DNA of 64,000 nucleotides from the NCBI GenBank assembly GCA_049322755.1, contig JBMOQX010000017.1, positions 74,408 through 138,407 on the forward strand, given 5' to 3'. Within the stretch, counting starts at the first letter, position 1; every line of letters begins with the position of its first letter. Shown here one piece after another: positions 7,756 to 15,189 of this stretch. Below the pieces are notes generated by a model. It had not been told where the DNA came from, searched no databases, and saw only the letters and a program-made list of their open reading frames with translations. The position numbers and the translations under genes are program-made. Source of the stretch: DATIUV01 sp049322755. Lineage in GTDB: Bacteria; Pseudomonadota; Gammaproteobacteria; Burkholderiales; UBA6910.

Positions 7756-8769
7756 TCAGCTGCCCGGCAGGTGGTGGATCTCCGGGAAGAACAGGTCCTT
7801 CCACGATTCGGGCTTCACCTTGATGGTGCCGATCTTGTAGAGGAAGTCCGAATACTTGGTGGTGTTGTTGGGCGTCATGGTGAAGGCCACGTCCGGATCG
7901 TTGAGGATCTTCATCAGCAGGTCCTTGCTGCCCTTGAACTTCGCCCACTTGATGTAGTTGTCCGCCGCGGCACTCTTGTCCCTGTTGATCTCGGCGACCG
8001 CCTCCTCGAAGGCCTTGAGAAACGCCGCGTAGACTTTCGGGTTCTCCTCGCGGAACTTGCTCGTGGTCCAGATCACGTTGAACGTGGCCGGCCCGCCCAG
8101 CACGTCGTAGGAACTCAGGACCCGGTGCACCTTCGGGTCTTCCAGCTGCTGGTACTGGAACGGCGGCGAAGTGAAGTGCGCGGTGATCTCGCTGGCCTCG
8201 GAGAGCAGCGCCGCCATGCCGTCCGGATGCTTCATCGACACGGTGAACTTGTCCAGCGCGTCGAACTTGTCCTCGCCGAATTCCTTGGCCGCCGCCATCT
8301 GCAGGGTCACCGCCTGGATCGACACCTTCACCGCCGGCAGTGCGATCTTGTCCTTGGCGGTGAAATCCTTGAGCGACTTGACGTCGGGATTTCGCGTGTT
8401 CAGGTAAAGAGGCATGACGTTCATGGCGGTCACCGCCTTCACGTCCAGATTGCCCTTGGTCTTCGCCCACAGGTTGACCAGCGGGCCAACGCCGCCGGAG
8501 GCGAAATGCAGGCTGCCGGAAAGCAGGGCTTCGTTCATGACATTGCCGCCGGCAAATTTGGCCCAGGACACGGTCACGTCGCCCGCGCCCATGGCCTTGG
8601 CGTGCTTCTCCAGCAGCTTCTGGTTCTCCATGTACATCAGGGGCAGGTAGCTGATGCCGAACTGCTGGGCGATCTTCACCTCGCTGACCTCGGCTGCAGC
8701 CGGGCCGGCGTGGGCCGCGAGCGCGAGCACCGCCGCCGTCAGGGTGAGTCTGGCTGAAAGGCTTTTCAT
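7756..8769 (-). CDS. ABC transporter periplasmic substrate-binding protein (NMT1/SsuA-like)
   Basis: 337 residues with a Sec signal peptide (cleavage probably after 'AGPAAA' near residue 26) and a periplasmic binding fold of the nitrate/sulfonate/taurine group. The mature start 'VKIAQQFGISYLPLMYMEN' and the segment 'GGNVMNEALLSGSLHFASGGVGP' are typical of it. The ATG at 8769 follows a strong Shine-Dalgarno (AAGGAGGAG). A short terminator-like hairpin with a U-run lies just upstream, so this gene may be transcribed at a different level from the genes before it. The likely ligand is a sulfonate or a related anion, by context only. Confidence 0.87.
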   Translation of the reverse strand: MKSLSARLTLTAAVLALAAHAGPAAAEVSEVKIAQQFGISYLPLMYMENQKLLEKHAKAMGAGDVTVSWAKFAGGNVMNEALLSGSLHFASGGVGPLVNLWAKTKGNLDVKAVTAMNVMPLYLNTRNPDVKSLKDFTAKDKIALPAVKVSIQAVTLQMAAAKEFGEDKFDALDKFTVSMKHPDGMAALLSEASEITAHFTSPPFQYQQLEDPKVHRVLSSYDVLGGPATFNVIWTTSKFREENPKVYAAFLKAFEEAVAEINRDKSAAADNYIKWAKFKGSKDLLMKILNDPDVAFTMTPNNTTKYSDFLYKIGTIKVKPESWKDLFFPEIHHLPGS

Positions 8770-8800
8770 GACGTCTCCTCCTTATCGTGGATTGTTCAAC

Positions 8801-8823
8801 AAAAAATACTCCGCGGCCCGGAG
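8801..8823 (-). terminator. Short terminator-like hairpin inside the operon
   Basis: On the minus strand a 5-bp GC stem (CTCCG / CGGAG, 5-nt loop) is directly followed by TATTTTTT. It sits between the second membrane-anchor gene and the ABC binding-protein gene. The stem is short, so read-through is likely and it may act as an attenuator rather than a full stop. Confidence 0.45.
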
Positions 8824-8852
8824 CGGCCCGGGGATCAACTCGCGCGCCGCGC

Positions 8853-9224
8853 TCAGGCGACGTTCAACGCGAATACGCCGGCCGCGGCGAGGCTGAATCC
8901 CGCGGCGACGGCCAGCAGGCTCTGGTGCCAGCCCCGCCAGGCCGTGAACTCCAGCAGCAGCAGCCGCAGGCCGCCGGCAAGGTGCGCTGCCAGCAGCAGC
9001 ACCAACCCGATCTCCGCGACTTTGACCAGCGGCTGGTCGGTCCAGCGCAGGACGCCGTCCAGCGCCGCCTCGCCCTTGATCGCCTGCCCCAGGACCCAGA
9101 AGTGGGCCGGCAGGAACAGGGTCAGCAGCACCCCGGAAACCCGGTGCACGGCAAAAGCCCAGAACGCGGGGTGATTGCGCGAGCGGACGTCGTTCCTCCT
9201 CAGTGCGTGGACTGCCGCATTCAT
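8853..9224 (-). CDS. Succinate dehydrogenase-like membrane anchor subunit (cytochrome b type)
   Basis: 123 residues with three hydrophobic segments. 'FAVHRVSGVLLTLFLPAHFWVLG' carries the His-Arg-x-Ser-Gly pattern of SdhC-type cytochrome b subunits. Further segments are 'VAEIGLVLLLAAHLAGGLRLL' and 'LLAVAAGFSLAAAGVFALN'. His residues in the first two segments could ligate heme b. The ATG at 9224 has a good Shine-Dalgarno (GAGGAACGG) and lies 10 bp after the preceding anchor gene. It would anchor the dehydrogenase in the membrane and pass electrons to quinone. Confidence 0.8.
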   Translation of the reverse strand: MNAAVHALRRNDVRSRNHPAFWAFAVHRVSGVLLTLFLPAHFWVLGQAIKGEAALDGVLRWTDQPLVKVAEIGLVLLLAAHLAGGLRLLLLEFTAWRGWHQSLLAVAAGFSLAAAGVFALNVA

Positions 9225-9234
9225 GTTCCGTTCC

Positions 9235-9579
9235 TCACGGTGTCGCGACCACCGCCGACACCGCCCGCCAGCCGAAGGCCAGCAGGAACAGTCCCAGCGC
9301 CAGCATGGCGAGACCGAGGCCGCGCCCGCGCCAGCCGAAAGTCTCCGCCAGCACGTTGCGCATGCCGATGGGCGCATGCACCGCCACCATCACGACGAAC
9401 AGGCCGTAGAAAGCGCCCCAAAGCGGACTGCCGCGGGTGCGCCCCAGAATCTCCGCGGCGCTCAGGCCGCCCTGCACCGCGTACACCATGGTGCCCAGGT
9501 GCACCAGCACCAGCACACCCAGCACGGCGGCGCTGGCGCGCTGCGCCAGCCAGAGCAGCGTCTCGCCACGCGCGCTCAC
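9235..9579 (-). CDS. Fumarate reductase/succinate dehydrogenase-like membrane anchor subunit
   Basis: 114 residues starting at a GTG that overlaps the iron-sulfur gene's stop codon (GTGA). Three hydrophobic segments are visible: 'AAVLGVLVLVHLGTMVYA', 'FYGLFVVMVAVHAPIGMRNVL' and 'LGLAMLALGLFLLAFGW'. Histidines in the first two are candidate heme ligands. It resembles small anchor subunits of SdhC/FrdC type. A longer frame extends upstream through the iron-sulfur gene but is only an overlapping frame. Together with the next gene it completes the membrane part of the complex. Confidence 0.78.
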   Translation of the reverse strand: MSARGETLLWLAQRASAAVLGVLVLVHLGTMVYAVQGGLSAAEILGRTRGSPLWGAFYGLFVVMVAVHAPIGMRNVLAETFGWRGRGLGLAMLALGLFLLAFGWRAVSAVVATP

Positions 9580-10292
9580 AGGCCCCCCTTCAGCGCCGCC
9601 ATTGCCGTGGTGCGCTTGAGCCCGGCGATCGACGCCGTCGGCGACAATTGCTTCGGGCAGCGCTCGGCGCAGCTCATGTGGGTGTGGCAGGCGAGGCAGC
9701 CCGCGTCGCCGGCGACGGCCCGCAACCGCTCGGTGCGGCCGCCGTCGCGGACGTCGTTCACCAGCGTCCAAGCGCGATTGAGCGCGGCCGGGCCCAGGTA
9801 GTCCCGGTTCCAGCTCACGACATCGCAGGACGAGTAGCACACGCCGCAGCCGATGCACTCGATGCCGGCATCGGCCTCGCGGCGCTCCTTCGAGTCCGGG
9901 CGGACCACCGCGAACGGATCGTGCCGGGTGGCGGTGGGCACGAACTGGCCCTTGGCCCGCGTCCACTTGTCGAAGAACTCCCGCATGTCGGTCACCAGGT
10001 CCTTGACCAGCGGGAGGTTCTTGAGCGGTGCAATCTCCAGCTGCCCGCCCTCGGCCACTTTGGCAACGTGGGTGCGGCAGGTCCAGCGCGCCTTGCCGTT
10101 CACCACCATCGCGCACGAACCGCACATGCCGACCCGGCAGGCGAAGCGGTACGCGAGCGTGGGATCCATCTCGCGCTGGATATGGGTAACCACATCCAGC
10201 ACCGTCTGGCTCGGATAGCGTGGAACCTCGAAGCGCTGGAAGCGGCCGTCCTCCCGGCCCCGCCAGACGTCGACCTGCAGGGTGTCAGCCAT
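9576..10292 (-). CDS. Succinate dehydrogenase/fumarate reductase-type iron-sulfur subunit
   Basis: 238 residues. All three clusters of the SdhB/FrdB family can be placed: [2Fe-2S] by Cys52, Cys57, Cys60 and Cys72 ('CRVGMCGSC'); [4Fe-4S] by Cys146, Cys149, Cys152 and Cys212; and [3Fe-4S] by Cys156, Cys202 and Cys208 ('CIGCGVCYSSC' and 'CHTHMSCAERCPKQLSP'). It wires the flavoprotein to the membrane subunits. It is separated from its flavoprotein gene by seven other genes, which is unusual for an sdh or frd operon. Confidence 0.9.
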   Translation of the reverse strand: MADTLQVDVWRGREDGRFQRFEVPRYPSQTVLDVVTHIQREMDPTLAYRFACRVGMCGSCAMVVNGKARWTCRTHVAKVAEGGQLEIAPLKNLPLVKDLVTDMREFFDKWTRAKGQFVPTATRHDPFAVVRPDSKERREADAGIECIGCGVCYSSCDVVSWNRDYLGPAALNRAWTLVNDVRDGGRTERLRAVAGDAGCLACHTHMSCAERCPKQLSPTASIAGLKRTTAMAALKGGL

Positions 10293-10358
10293 GATTCGTC
10301 GAACTCGCTGTAAGCGTTTGCATGGTAGCGCCTCGGACGACGTTATCCAACCCCGGCT

Positions 10359-10817
10359 TCAGATCAGGATGCCCTGGGGCAGTGGAACCTGGAGGCCGAA
10401 ACGGAAGATCGCGTAGAGCCCGCCGATGACGACGGCGGCAACGGCCGTGTAAATGACCGCCATGTGCGGTGTCCAGCGGTCATAGTTGGCGATCACCAGC
10501 AGCGCCGCGAACGCGGCCACACTGGCGGTGAGGAAGCCGACCGGCTCGAGATAGGTCGCCCAAAGCAGCATCACCACCACCAGCGCGATCCGCCGCAAGC
10601 TGGAGGCCCGCGGCTGTGGCGCCGGCGCCTTGGGACGCAGGATCGATACCGCGATGTACACCGCGGACAGCACCATCATGGACACCGCGATGGTGCGCGG
10701 AAACACCGCGCCCAGCGCCGAGAAATCGCGCGAATAATACAGCGCGATCGCCCCGACCACGATGAAGATGGCGCTCCCCACCATGCCGGGGACGTCGCGA
10801 CGCGCAGACTCATTCAT
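10359..10817 (-). CDS. Tripartite tricarboxylate transporter small membrane subunit (TctB)
   Basis: 152 residues with four predicted hydrophobic segments ('VGSAIFIVVGAIALYYS', 'AVSMMVLSAVYIAVSIL', 'IALVVVMLLWATYLEPVGFLTASVAAFAALLVI', 'VAAVVIGGLYAIFRFG'), the TctB family layout. It starts inside the end of the large subunit gene (8-bp overlap). In sulfolactate clusters of other bacteria the equivalent is called SlcF. The receptor-large-small gene order is the common one for TTT systems. Confidence 0.85.
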   Translation of the reverse strand: MNESARRDVPGMVGSAIFIVVGAIALYYSRDFSALGAVFPRTIAVSMMVLSAVYIAVSILRPKAPAPQPRASSLRRIALVVVMLLWATYLEPVGFLTASVAAFAALLVIANYDRWTPHMAVIYTAVAAVVIGGLYAIFRFGLQVPLPQGILI

Positions 10818-12315
10818 AGGTCGTTCTCCCCGCCGGGCGGAACCGCGCCATCAGCACCGGGTAGAGCAACCCCAGCAGGATAAAGAAGACGATCCCCATG
10901 GAGATCGGCCGGGTGAAGAACTCGGCCAGCGCGTTGCCCCTGGCGTTGCCGATCAGGTAGCCCTGGACGAATCCGGACTCGGCGATGGTGCCCAGGATCA
11001 GTCCCAGCACAATGGGTGAGGCGGTGAAGCCGAAGCGCCCGACGACCCAGGCGAAGACGCCCAGGATGACCATCTGCTGCACCTCGTGGGGATTGTTGTG
11101 GATGGCGTAGCTGCCGAGAATGGTGAGAAACGCCACGGATGGGACCAGCACCGCCTTGGGGATCGCCACGATGGACTTGAACGCGTAGCGGCCGATCACC
11201 AGGCCGATGGGCAGCATCAGCAGCGTGGCGATGAACAGGCCGTAGATGAACGTGTAGACAATCTGGCTCTGCTCGCCAAAAAGCTGCGGGCCGGTGCGGA
11301 TGCCCTGCACCAGCAACGCGCCGAGAATCACCGCGTCCGGCGGGGTTCCGGGTATGCCCAGCACCAGCGTCGGGATGAATCCTCCGCCGACGGTGGCGTT
11401 GTTCGAGGACTCGGTGGCCAGGATCCCGTCGGGTTCGCCCTTGCCGAAGTTCTCCGGCCGCTTCGACACCCGGCGCGCCTCGGCGTAGGAAACCAGCGAG
11501 GCAATCGAGCCCCCGGCGCCGGGCAGGATGCCGACCACGGTGCCGATGACCGAGCTGCGTGAGAGGTTGAATTTGGACTTCCACGAGATGCGCAGGGCTT
11601 CCTTGAAGCGGAACCCCACCACCTTGTGGGTCAGCTTCAGGTGCGGGTCGGGGGTCGCCACCAGATCGATCAGCACGGGCACGCAATAGAGTCCGATGAG
11701 CGCGGCCACCACGTCGATGCCCCCCAGCAGCGCCTTGAAATCGCCGGTGTAGCGGATGTCGCCGCCGACTTCAGCAACACCGACGGTGCCCAGGAGCAGG
11801 CCGACGCAGCCGCCGATGAGACCCCGCAGAACGCTGCCCTCCGAGAGAGCGGCAATCAACGTGAGGCCGAACACCGCCAGCCAGAAGTACTCGACGGGGC
11901 CGAACTTGAGGGCGAACTGCGCCAGCGGCGGTGCCAGCAGCAGCAGGAACAGGGCGCCCACCAGCCCGCCCATGACCGAGGCGATGCACGCCAGCGTGAT
12001 GGCCAGGTCGCCGTCGCCGCGCTTGGCCATCGGATAGCCGTCGAAGGTGGTGGCGATGGCGGAAGGCGTGCCGGGGGTGTTGAGCAGGATCGCGGCGTAG
12101 GCGCCGCCGTAGATGGCGCCGGTGTAGATGGCGCCCAGCATGATCAGCGCGGAGGCCGGATTCATGCCGAACGTGAACGGCACCAGCACCGCCACCGCCA
12201 TGGTCGCGGTGAGGCCCGGCAGCGCGCCGATGACCGTGCCCGCCACCACGCCGGCGACCGCCAGCAGGATGTTGAGCGGCGTCAGCGCGTCGATCAGGAA
12301 CTCGATGCCTGGCAA
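10810..12315 (-). CDS. Tripartite tricarboxylate transporter large membrane subunit (TctA)
   Basis: 501 residues, about 11-12 membrane segments, family TctA. Recognisable blocks are 'GALPGLTATMAVAVLVPFTFGM' near the N-terminus, 'AILLNTPGTPSAIATTFDGYPMAKRG' and 'ESSNNATVGGGFIPTLVLGIPGTP', the twin substrate-path repeats. It uses the ion gradient to import a substrate delivered by the TctC receptor. Its counterpart in known sulfolactate operons is SlcG. Two strong hairpins separate it from the receptor gene, which may lower its expression relative to the receptor. Confidence 0.9.
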   Translation of the reverse strand: MPGIEFLIDALTPLNILLAVAGVVAGTVIGALPGLTATMAVAVLVPFTFGMNPASALIMLGAIYTGAIYGGAYAAILLNTPGTPSAIATTFDGYPMAKRGDGDLAITLACIASVMGGLVGALFLLLLAPPLAQFALKFGPVEYFWLAVFGLTLIAALSEGSVLRGLIGGCVGLLLGTVGVAEVGGDIRYTGDFKALLGGIDVVAALIGLYCVPVLIDLVATPDPHLKLTHKVVGFRFKEALRISWKSKFNLSRSSVIGTVVGILPGAGGSIASLVSYAEARRVSKRPENFGKGEPDGILATESSNNATVGGGFIPTLVLGIPGTPPDAVILGALLVQGIRTGPQLFGEQSQIVYTFIYGLFIATLLMLPIGLVIGRYAFKSIVAIPKAVLVPSVAFLTILGSYAIHNNPHEVQQMVILGVFAWVVGRFGFTASPIVLGLILGTIAESGFVQGYLIGNARGNALAEFFTRPISMGIVFFILLGLLYPVLMARFRPAGRTTYE

Positions 12316-12344
12316 AGGGGGTCTCCTCCTCCCTCACGAGTCGA

Positions 12345-12409
12345 TTTCGCGCGGGGCCTGCCCCGCGAAACGGCCCGAGCCGGGCGGCCGAACGCCGCCG
12401 CCGCCCGGC
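12345..12409 (-). other. Two strong GC hairpins between receptor and transporter genes
   Basis: The tctC-tctA intergenic stretch holds two inverted repeats: 12345-12357 pairs with 12360-12370 (about 10 bp, very small loop) and 12379-12388 pairs with 12400-12409 (10 bp). Neither has a U-run. They look like mRNA-stabilising or processing hairpins placed after the receptor gene. Confidence 0.5.
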
Positions 12410-12418
12410 CCGCGGTTG

Positions 12419-13375
12419 CTACTTCTTGACGATGCCCATTTCCTTGGCGATTTCGCCGTAGCGCTGCTTCATCTCGCCCATGAACTGGGGCATCTCGGCC
12501 AGGCCGACGTCCAGCATCGCGAAGCCTCCCTCTTCCATTTTCTGGATGAACTCGGGGTCCTTGTTGATCCTGCCGATGAGATCGGACACCTGCTGCTGGA
12601 TCTCCTTGGGCGTCGAATTCGGCACGGCGATGCCGCGGTAGGCGCCGCCCACCAGGTCGTAGCCCAGCTCCTTGAAGGTGGGACAGTCGGGAATCTTGGG
12701 ATGGCGCTTCTCCATCGCCACCGCCAGGCAGCGCGCCTGGTTGCCGAGCATCATCTGCACCGTGGTGTAACCCCAGGAGCCGGTCACCTGCTTGCCAAGG
12801 AGCGCGGTGTTCGACGCGCCGGTGCCTTTGAACGGGATATAGGCGGTCTTGATGCCGGCGAGCTTGTCGAAGCGCTGCTGCGCCAGGTGGTTGGCGCTGT
12901 TGGTGCCGGAACCGGAGAAGGTGATGGTGCCCGGCGCCTTCTTCGCCGCCTCCACGAGGTCCTTCAGGGTCTTGTAGGGGCTGTCGGCCGGCACCAGGAT
13001 GGCGTCCGGGGTGAAGTGGAACCAATAGACGTTGGCCAGATCGTCGGTCTTGTAGCCCACGTCCTTCTGCAACGGCTGCAGCACGATGTGCGGCAGGTTG
13101 GTGCCGATGATGGTGTAGCCGTCGCCCGGCGCGCTGTTGATCTGCGACCACGCCGCGGCGCCGCCGGCGCCCGGCTTGTACTGGATCGCCACCGTCTGCC
13201 CGGTGAGCTTCTTGAAGAACGGCTCCTGCAGGCGCGCGGAAATGTCCGACTCGCCGCCGGGACCGAAGGCGATGATGTAGTTGATGGTCTTCTCGGGATA
13301 CGCGGCGAACGCGGCGCCCGCGATGACGGCCGACGCGGCAAGGCCGGCGGCCAACAGACGGTTGAAGCGCTTCAT
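12419..13375 (-). CDS. Tripartite tricarboxylate transporter periplasmic receptor (TctC/Bug family)
   Basis: 318 residues with a Sec signal peptide ('RLLAAGLAASAVIAGAAFA', cleavage near residue 24). The mature N-terminus 'YPEKTINYIIAFGPGGESDISAR' is the Bug-family hallmark, the loop that contacts the ligand carboxylate. In described sulfolactate operons the equivalent SlcH is induced by sulfolactate. It lies between hairpins on both sides, 138 bp after suyB. Ligand assignment to sulfolactate or a related C3 sulfonate is by operon context. Confidence 0.88.
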   Translation of the reverse strand: MKRFNRLLAAGLAASAVIAGAAFAAYPEKTINYIIAFGPGGESDISARLQEPFFKKLTGQTVAIQYKPGAGGAAAWSQINSAPGDGYTIIGTNLPHIVLQPLQKDVGYKTDDLANVYWFHFTPDAILVPADSPYKTLKDLVEAAKKAPGTITFSGSGTNSANHLAQQRFDKLAGIKTAYIPFKGTGASNTALLGKQVTGSWGYTTVQMMLGNQARCLAVAMEKRHPKIPDCPTFKELGYDLVGGAYRGIAVPNSTPKEIQQQVSDLIGRINKDPEFIQKMEEGGFAMLDVGLAEMPQFMGEMKQRYGEIAKEMGIVKK

Positions 13376-13427
13376 GCTGATTCCTCCAGGTTTGAATTTC
13401 TTCGGGGACCGGGACTGCGCCTGCCGC

Positions 13428-13505
13428 CCGCCGGGTCCCGGCGGACCAGGGGAGCGGCAAGGCGCTAGTCTGCATCAATCCCCGCGCGGGGGAAACCCGC
13501 ACGGG
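13428..13505 (-). other. Intergenic hairpins between suyB and the TTT receptor gene
   Basis: Two inverted repeats lie in the 138-bp gap. 13481-13490 pairs with 13496-13505 (10 bp with one wobble). 13428-13435 pairs with 13437-13444 (8 bp, no real loop, probably breathing). No U-run follows either on the minus strand. They probably protect or process the suyAB transcript end rather than terminate it. Confidence 0.4.
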
Positions 13506-13513
13506 AGCCCGGC

Positions 13514-14683
13514 TCAAGCGCTCTCGTACAGGCGCGTGAGCACGAACTCGCGATGACCCAGCGCCTCGGCGGCGGTGAGCCGGCCATTGGCGGTGCGGAA
13601 CATGCACTCGATAAGTTTGTCACCCGCGTCGTCGGGCGACATCTCGCGGCGCAGCAGGCCGGACACGTCCACGTCGATGTGCTCGCTCATGGTGCGAACC
13701 GTGCGCGGATTCGCCGAGAGCTTGATCACCGGCAGAATCGGGTTGCCGATCACGTTGCCCTGCCCCGTTGGGAACAGGTGCACGACGTAACCGGCGGCGG
13801 CACAAAGCGTCACCATCTCCGCCGCCGCGGAAGACGAGTCCATGAACCACAGGCCCGGCCCGGTCGGCGCCTCGGCTTTGTCCAGAACGCCCACCACCTT
13901 GCACTTGCGCCCGATCTTCTGGATGTTGCCCAGGGCCTTCTCTTCGATGGTGGTGAGCCCGCCGGCAATGTTGCCCTTGGTGGGCTGCGAGTCGGACAGA
14001 TCGCTGGTCTTGTGGCGATTGATGATGTCCTGGTAGCGGTTGAACATCTTCATGAACTGCTCGCGCACCTCAGGCGTGGCACAGCGCTCGGCCACCAGGT
14101 GCTCGCCGCCGGTCAGCTCGGTGGTCTCGCCGAACACCATGGTGACGCCATGGGGCTCCAGCTTGTCGAAGGCGTTGCCCACGGTGGGGTTGGCGCCGCA
14201 GCCGGAGGTCGTGTCCGACTCGCCGCACTTGGTCGATACCCACAGGTCCTTGAGCGGCGCTTCCACGCGCTGCAGCTCGGAAGCCCACTGGACGAACTCC
14301 TTGGCCGCTTTCGACGCGCGCATGATGGTGTCGTGGTCACCGTGCTGCTCGATGCCGAAATACGCTACCGGCTTGCCGGTGGCGGCGATGCCGTCGGCGA
14401 CTTTCTTCGCCCAGCCGTCCTCGATGCAGATCACCACCACCGCGGCGACGTTCGGGTTCGACCCGGCGCCGATCAGCGTGCGGAAGTGCAGGTCCAGGTC
14501 GGCGCCGAACTGCAGGCGGCCATAGGGATGGGGAATCGCCAGGGTGCCCTTTACATTGCTCTCCACCGCCTGGGCGGCGGCGTTGGACAGGTCGTCCACC
14601 GGCAGGATGATGACGTGGTTGCGCACGCCGACGCGCCCGTTCTCGCGCCGGTAGCCCCAGAAGGTCGATTTGCTGAGATCCAT
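13514..14683 (-). CDS. suyB: (2R)-3-sulfolactate sulfo-lyase beta subunit
   Basis: 389 residues, UxaA (altronate/galactarate dehydratase) superfamily, the large subunit of the enzyme that splits (R)-3-sulfolactate into pyruvate and sulfite in the cytoplasm. Telling blocks are 'GYRRENGRVGVRNHVIILPVDD' near the N-terminus, 'ISTKCGESD'-like 'VSTKCGESDTTSGCGANPTVGN', 'SQPTKGNIAGGLTTIEEKALGN' and the C-terminal 'EALGHREFVLTRLY'. They match SuyB as I remember it better than sugar-acid dehydratases, and the length fits the known 42-kDa subunit. Cysteines in the CGESD region may bind a metal. The gene is 48 bp after suyA. Confidence 0.88.
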   Translation of the reverse strand: MDLSKSTFWGYRRENGRVGVRNHVIILPVDDLSNAAAQAVESNVKGTLAIPHPYGRLQFGADLDLHFRTLIGAGSNPNVAAVVVICIEDGWAKKVADGIAATGKPVAYFGIEQHGDHDTIMRASKAAKEFVQWASELQRVEAPLKDLWVSTKCGESDTTSGCGANPTVGNAFDKLEPHGVTMVFGETTELTGGEHLVAERCATPEVREQFMKMFNRYQDIINRHKTSDLSDSQPTKGNIAGGLTTIEEKALGNIQKIGRKCKVVGVLDKAEAPTGPGLWFMDSSSAAAEMVTLCAAAGYVVHLFPTGQGNVIGNPILPVIKLSANPRTVRTMSEHIDVDVSGLLRREMSPDDAGDKLIECMFRTANGRLTAAEALGHREFVLTRLYESA

Positions 14684-14731
14684 GGATCAGTCCTCTCGAA
14701 AATTCATCGCGGCCGCAGGCTGCTACGCCGG

Positions 14732-15013
14732 CTACCAACGCTTGGTCTTGATGTTCTGCACGTGGGCGTGTTCGCCCACCCCGATGTCGGCCACCACCTT
14801 GCCGATGTCGACGCCGTACTTGATCACGGTGTCACCCTTCTTCAGCGGCTTGATCGCCAGCTTGTGGCCGATCGGAATATCGCTCGCCGACTTGAACTTG
14901 ATTTCCTTGTCCTGATCCATGATCCAGCCGGTCAGCTCGTCGCCGGCCTTCACGCCTTCCACCACCACGACGCCGACCGAATCGTGCTCGTCGTGAACCA
15001 CGAAATGAATCAT
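14732..15013 (-). CDS. suyA: (2R)-3-sulfolactate sulfo-lyase alpha subunit
   Basis: 93 residues, a stand-alone SAF domain as in the N-terminal part of UxaA-type dehydratases. Characteristic are 'DEHDSVGVVVVEGVKAGDELTG', 'IPIGHKLAIKPLKKGDTVIKYG' and 'IGVGEHAHVQNIKTKRW'. Size fits the small (about 8-10 kDa) SuyA subunit. It is the first gene of the long operon, with a Shine-Dalgarno (GGGAGAG) before ATG 15013 and a 5' leader of about 64 nt from the predicted promoter. It works only with SuyB. Confidence 0.88.
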   Translation of the reverse strand: MIHFVVHDEHDSVGVVVVEGVKAGDELTGWIMDQDKEIKFKSASDIPIGHKLAIKPLKKGDTVIKYGVDIGKVVADIGVGEHAHVQNIKTKRW

Positions 15014-15083
15014 CGCTCTCTCCCGGGACAGGTTGGGCGGGCGCGTTTGTCCCCGCGCCCGGCAGGAATGAATAACGGGTCGA

Positions 15084-15113
15084 ACTATAGCGCCCGGGCC
15101 TTGCCTATGTCAA
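15084..15113 (-). promoter_or_regulatory. Predicted sigma70 promoter of the suy operon
   Basis: On the minus strand a perfect -35 TTGACA (15113-15108), an 18-bp spacer and a -10 TATAGT (15089-15084) precede suyA. The expected transcript start is near 15077. The -35 overlaps the left edge of the palindrome at 15112-15129, so a bound repressor would block it. Confidence 0.75.
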
Positions 15114-15129
15114 CTAAATCATCTAAGTT
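15112..15129. promoter_or_regulatory. Candidate operator for the GntR/HutC regulator
   Basis: AACTAAATCATCTAAGTT is an imperfect inverted repeat (AACT-N10-AGTT plus matching inner A/T positions) in an AT-rich island between suyA and the divergent regulator gene. It touches the suy -35 element and lies just upstream of a TATACA sequence (15129-15134) that could be the regulator's -10. Binding here could control both directions. Confidence 0.5.
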
Positions 15130-15189
15130 ATACATATGAATCTTGCGGCACCGCAACAGCCGGCGCCAAAAATCAAAGAGGACTCCAGC

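Noticed and set aside
13514..15013. Altronate or galactarate dehydratase as the identity of the two-subunit UxaA-family enzyme
   Set aside because: The fold is shared, but the subunit sizes, the block motifs and the slcC-comC-TTT neighbours fit sulfolactate sulfo-lyase better. No uronate or aldarate genes are nearby.
15136..15189. ATG 15136 as start of the GntR regulator
   Set aside because: It has no Shine-Dalgarno and falls next to the operator and probable transcript start; GTG 15190 has GAGGA at good spacing. Not fully excluded.
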